Positions 26,646 through 34,871 of a stretch of 64,000 bases of DNA are shown piece after piece; positions within the stretch are counted from its first letter, which is position 1, and each line of letters begins with the position of its first letter. The position numbers and the translations under genes are program-made. The stretch lies in the NCBI GenBank assembly GCA_000309945.1, contig CM001633.1:580723-644722 (forward strand). Direction: 5' to 3'. The DNA comes from Leptolyngbyaceae cyanobacterium JSC-12 (GTDB taxonomy: Bacteria > Cyanobacteriota > Cyanobacteriia > Leptolyngbyales > Leptolyngbyaceae). The notes beneath the pieces were generated by a model, which saw only the letters and a program-made list of their open reading frames with translations, had not been told where the DNA came from and made no database searches.

Positions 26646-27785
26646 ATGCGGCAAAGCTTTGAAGACGAGCTGAGACTGGTTAATCAAAGTTTGAGTAAAG
26701 TACGTCTGATTGTTGTAAAAAATAGATTGTATGTCCGAGGACACTTCCCGCCAAAACCTGGAACAACCAATCCTGTAAGAACGAGTTTGGCAACGGGGTG
26801 TGTAGCTCAATTGAGTGGATTAAAAATAGCTGGTCTGAAAGCAAAAGAAATCGATATTGCTTTGCTAATGGGTAAATTTGAGTGGAGCACCTATTTGAAG
26901 TCAGCAAATCCTCCGGCTCCTCCCCCAGTAGAAACCAAAACGGTCGGGGATTGGATCGAGGCTTTTGAGAAAGAATACTGGCGACGAAAAAGTGACACCA
27001 GAAAAAACAGGACATATTACCACAAAAACTACAGATTACCCTTTAAGAAAATTCCACAAGATTCTGCTCTTACATTGGAAGTATTAATCGATGTTGCCTG
27101 CGCAGCTAAACCAGATTCTTCGACTCGCAAATCTTTATGTCGTAAATCTTTATACCACCTAGCAGAGTTTGCTGGTTTTTCTGCAGACCAGCTGAAACAT
27201 CTGCGGTCTTATGAAGGCACGTATAGTATGCGGTCGATCAACGAAAAAGTTTTGCCATCAGATGAGGAAATACTGGAAGTGTGGCGTCGGATTGATCTTC
27301 CTGGTTGGAAATTTATTTATGCTATTTTAGCCATTTATGGGCTAAGACCAAGAGAAGCTTTAACAGCAGATTACTCAGCATTAACTAGTGAGCTACCTTT
27401 AGTGGAAGTTGGTGATGATACAAAAACCGGACGCCGTATGGTTTTTCCCTGTGTTGCTGAAGGTTGGGAGGAAATGCTTAGTCATCTTGAACCTCAGGCT
27501 GTGGAATTCAGGGGTGTATATAATGAAGAACCTGGCGCAACGGTTTTGTGGTATCACCTAAAGAAACGTCCTCGGTCACCTTTTAGCCCGTACTCTCTGC
27601 GTCATTGTTACGGTCGTAGGATGTTTCTTCAAGGACACCCCAGTGATTTAATAGCAAAATCGATGGGTCACTCTGAGGCGATCCATCGAAGTGTGTACCG
27701 AGCTTGGTGGGGTCAAGAACCTTACAATCAGAGGTACTTAGAGACTATGAAACGCTGGAAAGAACGGCAGAAATCCGACACATAA
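26646..27785 (+). CDS. tyrosine recombinase / integrase
   Basis: 379 residues. Catalytic positions: R234 in 'YGLRPREAL', K260 in 'DDTKTGRR', R319-H320 in 'YSLRHCYGRR', H342 in 'MGHSEAI' and Y351 in 'SVYRAW'. The usual His of box II is Tyr316 here, a tolerated change. The N-terminal part carries a SAM-like core-binding region ('GDWIEAFEKEYWRR'). It should integrate and excise the element. It is the only + strand gene for the next 18 kb, and its 3' end overlaps the convergent excisionase-like gene by 41 bases. Confidence 0.88.
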   Translation: MRQSFEDELRLVNQSLSKVRLIVVKNRLYVRGHFPPKPGTTNPVRTSLATGCVAQLSGLKIAGLKAKEIDIALLMGKFEWSTYLKSANPPAPPPVETKTVGDWIEAFEKEYWRRKSDTRKNRTYYHKNYRLPFKKIPQDSALTLEVLIDVACAAKPDSSTRKSLCRKSLYHLAEFAGFSADQLKHLRSYEGTYSMRSINEKVLPSDEEILEVWRRIDLPGWKFIYAILAIYGLRPREALTADYSALTSELPLVEVGDDTKTGRRMVFPCVAEGWEEMLSHLEPQAVEFRGVYNEEPGATVLWYHLKKRPRSPFSPYSLRHCYGRRMFLQGHPSDLIAKSMGHSEAIHRSVYRAWWGQEPYNQRYLETMKRWKERQKSDT

Positions 27786-28119
27786 TTGAGTCTGCTGGCT
27801 TACGTTGGTCAGGAGGTAACCCTAAGAATTTATTAAATTCCGGGACGTTTACTTTCCATCGCGCCACGCCGCCCACACTAGACTGAGCATCTATATAATG
27901 CTTCCCGTATTCGAGATGTGGCTTTTCACCAATTGCACGAATTGCTTCGGCTAACTTAACTTCATCTATTATCCAATCACTACATACTCCAAGTAGAGGA
28001 GCTGCCTGTTTGGGTGAAAGAAAAGGACCCTGGCTTCCAAGAGATACAAACAGGACACTTTCAAGCCACTCAACTTTAGCTTCTAACAAAGCCAATTTTG
28101 ACTCAAGGTTTGGCTTCAT
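27745..28119 (-). CDS. HTH protein, candidate excisionase
   Basis: 124 residues. After a short coiled coil ('LALLEAKVEWLESVL') comes 'FLSPKQAAPLLGVCSDWIID', the start of a MerR/Xis-like winged helix, with a wing-like 'YIDAQSSVGGVARWKV'. Small HTH proteins next to integrases are commonly recombination directionality factors. Its 3' end is antisense to the last 41 bases of the integrase. It overlaps the next upstream gene by four bases. The function is inferred from position and fold only. Confidence 0.6.
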   Translation of the reverse strand: MKPNLESKLALLEAKVEWLESVLFVSLGSQGPFLSPKQAAPLLGVCSDWIIDEVKLAEAIRAIGEKPHLEYGKHYIDAQSSVGGVARWKVNVPEFNKFLGLPPDQRKPADSIMCRISAVLSSVS

Positions 28120-28811
28120 AGTCCCATCTCTCTACTGGCAACTTTGGCTATATTAAGTGGATGTAACAAATTATCAGGAATTTCTGCATCATTGTCCTGC
28201 AAAAAAGTTTTCAGATTTTCTTTAACTAGGTCATACTCTGATTCTTTTTTAAGCTCATGTAAAACAGAGCAGAGATTCCGAGCAAACAAAACCCCCTCGT
28301 TAACTACAATAGAGGGTGTTTTGTTTTGATCGACCTGGACATTAATCTCAAAGTCGTCTAACAACTTATAGGTTAAAGACTCCTCCTGAACTGAAGATAC
28401 TGCAGGTAAGAGGGCAAACCCTGGATTGTATTTCTTTTCTTCTTCTAACGGCTCAGCACTTCGCAGCTCGTTATAGTAATTTCCAATGTGTGGGCTGACA
28501 TCTGTTTGTAACAAAACAGGCTCATAATGCTCCACTACAGCTAAAGGCTCTGCCACTTCATGTTTGGTTTCCTCCATTAAAGGAAGAGTAGTCGATTTTG
28601 TTACAGGCTCAGAATATTCGTGAAGGACATTTTCTTTGTCTAGCACCCCAGCTTGAGTCGCTACTAGCTCCTGATCGACATCGATATTTATTAATCCAGC
28701 TAAATAAGCTCGAACTAGAAGCTGTATAGCTTTGGATGTTTTCCCTTTTCCGATTTCTTCTCGAAAGGGATGCCAGTAATGTTCCTGAACATTAACGCTG
28801 AATACCGCCAT
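28116..28811 (-). CDS. hypothetical protein
   Basis: 231 residues from ATG at 28811, chosen because AAGGA stands eight bases before it; the frame is open to 28895 but overlaps the preceding gene. The N-terminus 'GKGKTSKAIQLLVRAYLAGL' looks like a short ribbon-helix-helix or helical adaptor, the middle is acidic and Pro/Glu-rich (probably disordered), and the C-terminus is helical. No family recognised. Part of the minus-strand gene train. Confidence 0.6.
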   Translation of the reverse strand: MAVFSVNVQEHYWHPFREEIGKGKTSKAIQLLVRAYLAGLINIDVDQELVATQAGVLDKENVLHEYSEPVTKSTTLPLMEETKHEVAEPLAVVEHYEPVLLQTDVSPHIGNYYNELRSAEPLEEEKKYNPGFALLPAVSSVQEESLTYKLLDDFEINVQVDQNKTPSIVVNEGVLFARNLCSVLHELKKESEYDLVKENLKTFLQDNDAEIPDNLLHPLNIAKVASREMGL

Positions 28812-29289
28812 GTTTTCCTTGTGTTTGGGGCAAGTTGGGTTCAACCTTCGGGATAGGCTTACCCTCTTTATATAAGGCTTTAAGAACTTGCTCACGACGA
28901 TTTAGAACTTCTTGAACAGCTAGAACAATGTCGGCTTGTCGGACTTCGATATTTAATTCTTTAATTGTGGCAACAAATGCCCTCTCTCTGCAATACCACT
29001 CTGTTCTTATAAATACAGGATAAGAACTTTGAGAGATGTACCACTCAAGAGTACGAACGCCTACTAAGTCCAGCAATTTTTTTACTATCAGGTCCAGCAA
29101 GTTTACTAACTCTGAAACAAAAAGAACACTGCTGATTAGTAGAAACGTACAAAGTAAAAACAGAGGTTTATTTATTACTAGAATACAGCTAACAGTCAGC
29201 GTAAAAATGTGTACTAAGTAGCACGGTAATCCTAAGTTTTTATTCTTCAACTTCCTCAGTGTTTTGCGGGTAGCTTGTTGTATAAGCAT
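28792..29289 (-). CDS. hypothetical membrane protein
   Basis: 165 residues from ATG at 29289 (an earlier in-phase ATG at 29355 overlaps the upstream gene further). A basic N-terminus, one long hydrophobic hairpin ('LVHIFTLTVSCILVINKPLFLLCTFLLI', two membrane segments), then a soluble helical tail with 'ELNIEVRQADIVLAVQEVLN'. Function unknown. Overlaps both neighbours. Confidence 0.55.
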   Translation of the reverse strand: MLIQQATRKTLRKLKNKNLGLPCYLVHIFTLTVSCILVINKPLFLLCTFLLISSVLFVSELVNLLDLIVKKLLDLVGVRTLEWYISQSSYPVFIRTEWYCRERAFVATIKELNIEVRQADIVLAVQEVLNRREQVLKALYKEGKPIPKVEPNLPQTQGKHGGIQR

Positions 29290-30409
29290 GTAAGGCTTGG
29301 GTGTACGTGTCAAATTCTTGGTTATTAAAAGACCACTTACCTGTTTTAATGTCAAATGTAATTTTGTGATCTGACTTAATTTCTTCTGCTTCTAACTCTA
29401 ACTTAGTTGAAGCTTGTTCAGGTGCTCGTAAAAGTTCAAGCATTCGCTTAGCTCCTTTGAGTGCGGCATTAGCTTCTGCTACTGTATCAAACACACCTAA
29501 GCTCGGAGAGCTTCCGTTAGGTAGTTCGACTCGTGCTTGCCAACGGTCATTACCTGCGTTGTCTTGACGGTGACGAACTCCTGAAATTGGTGAAGCAGGA
29601 GCAGGTAATGATTGCTGCAACTTCTGCAGTAGTAAGCATAAAAGGTCTAGTGAAATACCTGCACACTCGTCTGGTCTTTTGGGCAGCTTTACACCTATAG
29701 ATTTTCCAAGCGGTCTAAGTTGATCCAGCAAGTTCTGACTTAATTTCCAGTGTTCTTCGCTTGTGTTATCAAGCTCAGTATTGAGTTGTGTAGACTTTGA
29801 TCGAACTGTTACTACTTTTTCAGTCGTAGCTAATAGTTCTGTAATATCAAAGGAGTTGAAGATGTTCATAGGATTTTCCCAACAGTTGTACAGCAAAAAA
29901 CTAAAACTTTCTTTAGTCATGCACATTTGTAACTTTGTCAAAATTGACTCTACTAGAAAATAAACAGTATTTGTGTGAACAAGCAGGGTTATGTTATTAA
30001 AGTCTAGTCTTACAAAGTCTGTCTCGTATTTGTTAGTATAAAATACTCCTACTAAATGACTGTTCATTTGTTTTGGTAAGTTCAAACACATGACTTTTGC
30101 TTTTACTTCCCAAGTAAAAGAATGGTTAAAAAATAATCTGTCGTCGTCTACAAACTCTTTGTTAAATAAATCTGATAGTAAACTTTTTATGCTTAATACT
30201 TCAACTGGTTTCGCAGTTTTTTCGTATGCTTGCCAGAGATAGGAACAGATAATGAAAATGCCCTGAGCGCTAAAGTCTAATCTATTGGAGGTAGGATCTT
30301 CAGAAAAACCCAAGGAAAGACATTTACCAATTTTTCGAATTGTCCAAGCTCGTACAAAGTAGTTTGAATTTTTGGTTATATATCTGGACTGCTGATCTTT
30401 TAGAAACAT
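29240..30409 (-). CDS. hypothetical protein with AP2-like DNA-binding domain
   Basis: 389 residues. The first 270 residues are unrecognised and helical. Around residues 278-330 'SGVRHRQ', 'RWQARVELPNG' and 'LGVFDTVAEANAALKGAKRM' reproduce the AP2/ERF pattern (GVR..rW.A.I......lG.F.t.eeAa.Aye.A), a three-stranded DNA-binding fold known from plant factors and from phage and mobile-element homing nucleases. A second short beta-rich stretch ('TFDIKTGKWSFNNQEFDTYT') follows. No nuclease motif is visible. Highly AT-rich codons. Confidence 0.62.
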   Translation of the reverse strand: MFLKDQQSRYITKNSNYFVRAWTIRKIGKCLSLGFSEDPTSNRLDFSAQGIFIICSYLWQAYEKTAKPVEVLSIKSLLSDLFNKEFVDDDRLFFNHSFTWEVKAKVMCLNLPKQMNSHLVGVFYTNKYETDFVRLDFNNITLLVHTNTVYFLVESILTKLQMCMTKESFSFLLYNCWENPMNIFNSFDITELLATTEKVVTVRSKSTQLNTELDNTSEEHWKLSQNLLDQLRPLGKSIGVKLPKRPDECAGISLDLLCLLLQKLQQSLPAPASPISGVRHRQDNAGNDRWQARVELPNGSSPSLGVFDTVAEANAALKGAKRMLELLRAPEQASTKLELEAEEIKSDHKITFDIKTGKWSFNNQEFDTYTQALHAYTTSYPQNTEEVEE

Positions 30410-30861
30410 TTTTGTAACGCTGGATAATGCGGGTCTAACGACAAAATGCTAGCCATCTCAAAGACGGCATCTTTGTTACCTTCAGTTAAAAAATACAGCG
30501 TTTTTATGCATTCTACTGCAAGCTCAAAACCTGACACAAATATGTGGTATGTGCTAGGACCACCGTCAAAATATAAACAGCATCCGAAATCGTCTATTTT
30601 TTTAATTTTAGTGGGCTTGACACAGAGTTTGAGTTTTTGAGTATGTAATATACATTTTGTTTCTTCTTTTTCTAAAACTAAAGTATTTAATAAATTAAGA
30701 ATCTGTAGGTAATCACCAGACTTTAACTGTAAAAGAGGTAGTAACTTTTTTATAATTTCAGTTAAAGTCTTAGAGTCAGATTCCAGTTTTACGCCTTCAG
30801 CTAAATAAAGTCTAATTGGGGCTGTTGAGTAGTATTTAGATAATTCTTTAGTTGGTAGCAT
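30400..30861 (-). CDS. hypothetical protein
   Basis: 153 residues from ATG at 30861 ('MLPTKELSKYYST'), which reduces the overlap with the ligase-like gene to 14 bases; an upstream ATG at 30930 would overlap by 83. Leu/Lys-rich with no recognised domain; 'CCLYFDGGPSTYHIFVSGFE' may be a beta hairpin. Translationally linked to both neighbours (10-base overlap downstream). Confidence 0.55.
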   Translation of the reverse strand: MLPTKELSKYYSTAPIRLYLAEGVKLESDSKTLTEIIKKLLPLLQLKSGDYLQILNLLNTLVLEKEETKCILHTQKLKLCVKPTKIKKIDDFGCCLYFDGGPSTYHIFVSGFELAVECIKTLYFLTEGNKDAVFEMASILSLDPHYPALQKCF

Positions 30862-31699
30862 CTCTCGGACCGAGGGCAAATAACAGTTCCGAGGTGTTGT
30901 AGACTGCCAACTCAAACTCTTTTCCGACATACCAATCCTCCTCGTAAAACTTATCTAACTGATTTAGGTGGTACGGAACCACAAAAGTTTGGTTATCAAT
31001 GGAGCACTTCAGTTGTAGGTGCGATAAATCCTTCAGAGTGTGATAGGCTTGTTCAACTTTTGCAGTTATAAAAGAAAACTGAGTTGCTTCTACGCAACTT
31101 AACGATCGTTTTCCAGGTTGGTAACGCGCATCAGTATCTCGGATAAGGACAGTGTGTTTTTGCGCTCCACTCAACACTGAATAGATTGTCGGAAAATTTT
31201 GTGGTGTGACTTTTGCACTCATTGTATAGGTCACACCCGGCACTGAAATCTTTAGAAGCTCATTTGCTAATAATTCCAGCCGCTCTTCATAAGTCAAATC
31301 TTTTTTTGTTCTTACATATAAATCGTAAACTATAAACCGTATTTGATACTGTAAGTGTCCACCATTCTTTAAGAAATTATTTAATGCTGGGAGACGATGG
31401 CATTCTCTACCATCATCCACTACAAGTACCCCGTCTAATACCCAATCCTGAGGTGCGTTCACGTACAGGTGTTTCAATTTGTCAGAGATAAACTCTGGAT
31501 AATTTGGTATAAAAAATTTGTGATCGCTGGAATAGATAGCCCTTTCTCCAAACAACTTACGTTGCATGAAGAATGGAAACTCAAGTACTGGGTAAAGTTC
31601 TTCGAAAGTACTGTATTGAGGAAGATTACGTATAGGATAAAATCGATTGTAAGTCCAACTCGGAATAGATTTTTTAGTAAGTTTTGACTTTACTGCCAT
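30848..31699 (-). CDS. DNA/RNA ligase-like nucleotidyltransferase, degenerate motif I
   Basis: 283 residues. The order of motifs fits an ATP-dependent ligase adenylation domain: motif I region 'MQRKLFGERAIY' (K48-L-F-G51), motif III 'WVLDGVLVV', IIIa 'FIVYDLY', a motif IV-like 'VLIRDTDARY' and motif V-like 'PGKRSLSC'. The KxDG consensus reads KLFG, losing the Asp, and motif IV lacks the Glu-Gly pair. Either an inactive paralogue or a divergent RNA/DNA ligase. No OB-fold is evident after it. Identification is by motif order only. Confidence 0.55.
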   Translation of the reverse strand: MAVKSKLTKKSIPSWTYNRFYPIRNLPQYSTFEELYPVLEFPFFMQRKLFGERAIYSSDHKFFIPNYPEFISDKLKHLYVNAPQDWVLDGVLVVDDGRECHRLPALNNFLKNGGHLQYQIRFIVYDLYVRTKKDLTYEERLELLANELLKISVPGVTYTMSAKVTPQNFPTIYSVLSGAQKHTVLIRDTDARYQPGKRSLSCVEATQFSFITAKVEQAYHTLKDLSHLQLKCSIDNQTFVVPYHLNQLDKFYEEDWYVGKEFELAVYNTSELLFALGPRDATN

Positions 31700-32196
31700 G
31701 TGAAAAAGGTAGTGACGGTGTACAACGTTGAAGCTTCAGGTAACAACAGGGTAGGCTGATACATCCAATTTGCTGGAAACATTAAAGCGTGTCTAGGCTT
31801 TAGGTCAGCGCTCAACTTAAAACGCTCGAATTTAATCACTGCCTCGCTTTTGTTTAATGAGATCAGACAAGCGACAGATAGTTGCGAGTGGTTTACTCTC
31901 TCACAAAACGCAGAAAACGGATTAGCGTGTTCAGACTGTTGATTCGTAGAACAGCCTAAAACGTAGCCCATATCTCTTTTTAATGCTGGTGGTTTACATA
32001 CCTCCTGATATTTAGTTAAAAGGGATTGAGCACACTGTTCGTAAATTTGCTTGTCTTCAGTTTCCCAACCTCTGGTTACGCTTAGTGCAACTGCATGATG
32101 TGGTTGGTTATCCAACTTACCCATGAGAAGAGTTGCAAACTCTTGGCTTATAGCTTCAGGAGTGACTAGCACTCCTTTTACTGCGGTACTAGTCAT
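31690..32196 (-). CDS. hypothetical protein, possibly 2OG-Fe(II) oxygenase-like
   Basis: 168 residues. The C-terminal pattern 'SQLSVACLISLNKSEAVIKF', 'KPRHALMFPANWMYQPTLL' and 'STLYTVTTFFTWQ' has the rhythm of phage-type 2OG-Fe(II) oxygenases (yLN....G.l..FPs...H.v.pv..g.ry.l..f). However, the expected iron-binding HxD and second His are not clearly in place, so it may be inactive or unrelated. Overlaps the ligase-like gene by 10 bases. Confidence 0.4.
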   Translation of the reverse strand: MTSTAVKGVLVTPEAISQEFATLLMGKLDNQPHHAVALSVTRGWETEDKQIYEQCAQSLLTKYQEVCKPPALKRDMGYVLGCSTNQQSEHANPFSAFCERVNHSQLSVACLISLNKSEAVIKFERFKLSADLKPRHALMFPANWMYQPTLLLPEASTLYTVTTFFTWQ

Positions 32197-32202
32197 TTAA
32201 CT

Positions 32203-33798
32203 TTAGTTTCCTATCAGTGAAAAAACTTTTTCGGCATTCACTTCAAACACAGATTTATAAAGTGAATCTGTCACCCCGAAACTATTTTTTTGTTCATACA
32301 CAAGATGCATGAATGTTTCCGATGGTGCCAGTAACGCCTTCATATAATAGGCAAGACTGGATTCAAGACTTGCTAGCTCCACTGTTTCTTCTGAGGGTAA
32401 GTCGTCATCGTCATCTTTATAGTGAAACTTCATGTCGTTCTCTGGTGCCCACGAGCGCAAATCGTCAATCAATCCAGGTAAAGCCTTGAGCGGTGGTTTG
32501 TAACACAGGGTTAAAGGAACAAAGCTGGATGCAAAAGAGATTCTACCAACAACTCTCGGTGAGTGCCCCGGACGCCGGAGTAACATAAAAGTCCATGCCA
32601 CATTAAGCGCTGGTTCAATTCGTCCTCCTACAAACTGGAGATTCTGCTGCCCCACAGTCGCTAGAAGCAACCCTCCTGGTCTAAGTACACGATTCATTTC
32701 CTGAGCCAGCCTACCGTAATCTTCGAGAACTCCTTTATTTAAGGGCATTTCCGCAAAGCATAAGTCAACTGACTCTGATTCTGTCTCCGCTAGTAGCTGC
32801 AGCCAGGACCCTCGTTTCGTAACTATATTCTGATAGTTTGCAGTAGCTATAATCTCTGCTTCAAGCGTATCCTCTTTTTCTTCATCTTTTCTTCTTGTAG
32901 TTTGGAGCTGAGACACTACCTGTCTGAGACTAGTAGGATTAGGTTGAGCAGCTAACAATCCCGCTACTTCAGTCTGTCTTTTAGCGGAAAGTTTAGCAAA
33001 CCGCTGTAATTCTTCTGGATTTTCTGCAATAGAAGAGTGTACTAAAAGTGGTTTTGCTTGATCTGACACCCCCGCTATTTCTATCTGTAATTCTCGGTAG
33101 GATTTTATTATTTTCTCAACGTCCTTCTTGGACATCTTTTTAGATGACTGAGCTGCTGCCAGTAACACCTCCTCTCGCACTTCTGGGGAAACTGTTCGCC
33201 GCCCGATAACGTAGAGTGCATTTAGCGGGAGTCTGTTTAGCTCTTCTGCTGAATAGTTTTTGTACAACTCAGCTAGCATACAGTAGTTGTTAGCTGTGTC
33301 TGCACTCATTATTTCTCCGAACTCTTTAGTTACCCATGCTGTGTAAACACCATACGGAAGTTGTTCTTTCCACTTAGCTATGATCTGACCCATCTGCAAT
33401 GCTGCTAAATGACGCTCCCTAACTAACCCTTTTAGAGTCAACGTGTCATTTTTCAGTTTTGTAATAGTTTCTTGGTCAAGACCCTGATAATCAAACTTGA
33501 ACGGTTCGAGTTCTGCTAAAGCTGAAGATGATGGATTACGTGCGGCCAGTTGAACAAAGTCTGTGAGAGACTGTTGCACTGGTTCCTCAACCGTTTCATT
33601 AGCATTGACAACTTCAGTACTAATCGGCTCCTCTTCAGGTTTGGGTTTAAGCTTGCGACCTCTACGAACTACTGTCGGTGGCTCTTCTGTTTGCTCTTCG
33701 AGTTTCTTTTTTGCAGTATTGACTTTTTTTTGGTTGATTGGCGTAACTTTACTTTTCGAAGTCCGACTAACAGTTTTGGTAGTCCGTTTAATAGTCAT
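32203..33798 (-). CDS. ParA partner: DUF3102-like plus methyltransferase-like protein
   Basis: 531 residues. A basic Lys/Thr-rich disordered tail (1-90) is followed by a DUF3102/ParB-like helical region ('LVRERHLAALQMGQIIAKWK', 'WVTKEFGEIMSADTANNYCM', 'LNALYVIGRRTVSPEVREEV'). Then comes a Rossmann-type region ('SVDLCFAEMPLNKG', 'EMNRVLRPGGLLLATVGQQN') of DNA-methyltransferase type. Where an active N6/N4 enzyme has DPPY the protein has AEMPL, so catalysis is doubtful. The start overlaps the ParA stop by four bases (ATGA), the position of a parB gene. Probably the centromere-binding partner of ParA; that role is inferred. Confidence 0.65.
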   Translation of the reverse strand: MTIKRTTKTVSRTSKSKVTPINQKKVNTAKKKLEEQTEEPPTVVRRGRKLKPKPEEEPISTEVVNANETVEEPVQQSLTDFVQLAARNPSSSALAELEPFKFDYQGLDQETITKLKNDTLTLKGLVRERHLAALQMGQIIAKWKEQLPYGVYTAWVTKEFGEIMSADTANNYCMLAELYKNYSAEELNRLPLNALYVIGRRTVSPEVREEVLLAAAQSSKKMSKKDVEKIIKSYRELQIEIAGVSDQAKPLLVHSSIAENPEELQRFAKLSAKRQTEVAGLLAAQPNPTSLRQVVSQLQTTRRKDEEKEDTLEAEIIATANYQNIVTKRGSWLQLLAETESESVDLCFAEMPLNKGVLEDYGRLAQEMNRVLRPGGLLLATVGQQNLQFVGGRIEPALNVAWTFMLLRRPGHSPRVVGRISFASSFVPLTLCYKPPLKALPGLIDDLRSWAPENDMKFHYKDDDDDLPSEETVELASLESSLAYYMKALLAPSETFMHLVYEQKNSFGVTDSLYKSVFEVNAEKVFSLIGN

Positions 33799-34547
33799 AG
33801 CAGCACGTCGATTTGTAGTTTTTGCAGCAGCTCTTTACAAAAGCGCTTATACGCCAGAGCTGAGGAGCTGCGAGGAGAGGTGTAGAAAATTGGTTGATGG
33901 AGGTTTGTGCTAATAGGTTGTTTTGCACTCTCAGGAATTTCTGTGTTGAAAACTAAATGTCCCAGTTTACTCCTAAGCTTCTGCACAACCTCTTGAACAC
34001 CTTTCTCCTTCCTAGCGACCTTTGTTAATAATATCCCTAAAATAGTCGCTGAGTCATAGTTTCGTCGAGTAGCTGCCAGAATTTCTATTAAAGAATACAC
34101 ACCTTCAACTGCAAGTGGGTGGGGTTGCACTGGAATGATGACGTGCTCTGCTGCTATTAAGCACGAAACAGTAAGTGGTGAAAAGGCAGCAGAGGTATCC
34201 AGTATTACAAATTGGTAACTGCTTGGTAATTGTTTCACCCGGTTACGTAACCAGGTGAGGTCTGGTAAATTCTGGAGGTTTATTAACTCTAAACTGGCGG
34301 GAACCAGGTCTAACTTTGGTACACAAGTCTGGACAATGATGGACTCTAACTCGCCGCCGCTCAGATACACCTCTTTTAGGCAAGGTTTGTAATCCGTAAT
34401 ACCGAGAGAGGTTGTGGCGTTTGCCTGAAAATCTGTGTCAATAACTAAGGTAGAGTAGCCTGCGATCGCAAGTGCTGCTCCTAAGGAGACAGTTGTCGTA
34501 GTCTTGGCTACTCCACCTTTAGCATTCGATACAACAAGTACGGGCAT
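33795..34547 (-). CDS. parA: ParA-family partition ATPase
   Basis: 250 residues. The deviant Walker A 'KGGVAKTTT' (residues 10-18), A' region 'LVIDTDFQANATTSLGI' and Walker B 'FVILDTSAAF' are intact. It lacks an N-terminal HTH, so it is of the short (type Ib/Soj-like) class. It should segregate the element, or a circular form of it, with the downstream ParB-like protein. A perfect 13-bp inverted repeat lies directly upstream and may take part in regulation. Confidence 0.92.
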   Translation of the reverse strand: MPVLVVSNAKGGVAKTTTTVSLGAALAIAGYSTLVIDTDFQANATTSLGITDYKPCLKEVYLSGGELESIIVQTCVPKLDLVPASLELINLQNLPDLTWLRNRVKQLPSSYQFVILDTSAAFSPLTVSCLIAAEHVIIPVQPHPLAVEGVYSLIEILAATRRNYDSATILGILLTKVARKEKGVQEVVQKLRSKLGHLVFNTEIPESAKQPISTNLHQPIFYTSPRSSSALAYKRFCKELLQKLQIDVLL

Positions 34548-34549
34548 AA

Positions 34550-34714
34550 CTAAAACGTCTGGTTATGCTTTATTAAACCAGACGTTTTGGGTAATGGGGA
34601 GTAAAAAGAGGAGGAACTTGGTTGGGAAAGTATCCACTTCTTTATGTTGAGAATTGTCAAAGCTACTGCAGTATATGCGAGCAGAGCAATAAGAATCACA
34701 ATTGGTTTGGGCAT
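34550..34714 (-). CDS. small membrane protein, 54 residues
   Basis: Begins 'MPKPIVILIALLAYTAVALT', a single membrane segment, followed by a Ser/Pro-rich tail. Stop TAG lies two bases before the parA ATG. The ribosome-binding site is poor (AAAGG directly before ATG). The 3' end contains a 13-bp inverted repeat. May be a real short gene in the train or chance coding. Confidence 0.4.
   Translation of the reverse strand: MPKPIVILIALLAYTAVALTILNIKKWILSQPSSSSFYSPLPKTSGLIKHNQTF
34552..34588. promoter_or_regulatory. 13-bp inverted repeat before parA
   Basis: Arms AAAACGTCTGGTT and AACCAGACGTTTT are perfect, with an 11-base spacer containing TTATTAA. On the minus strand the arm ends four bases before the parA ATG. 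It could be a terminator or attenuator, a ParA/ParB operator, or a parS-like site. Confidence 0.5.
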
Positions 34715-34871
34715 ACCTTTTATTAATAAGTGCCAGCACTTACCCTTACTACGGGTATTCCTCTCTTGACAGGAGAGAATGCTCCTGAGTGGTTTAGATG
34801 TGAAAATTCAGGAGCTAGTACTGGTTGAAATGAACTTAACAAAATAACAAGGGAAACACACAAGGAAGATT

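Noticed and set aside
33550-33913. Two + strand frames across the parA/parB-like junction
   Set aside because: They shadow minus-strand genes with clear motifs; their translations are Ser/Phe/Arg-rich and start in opposing coding sequence.
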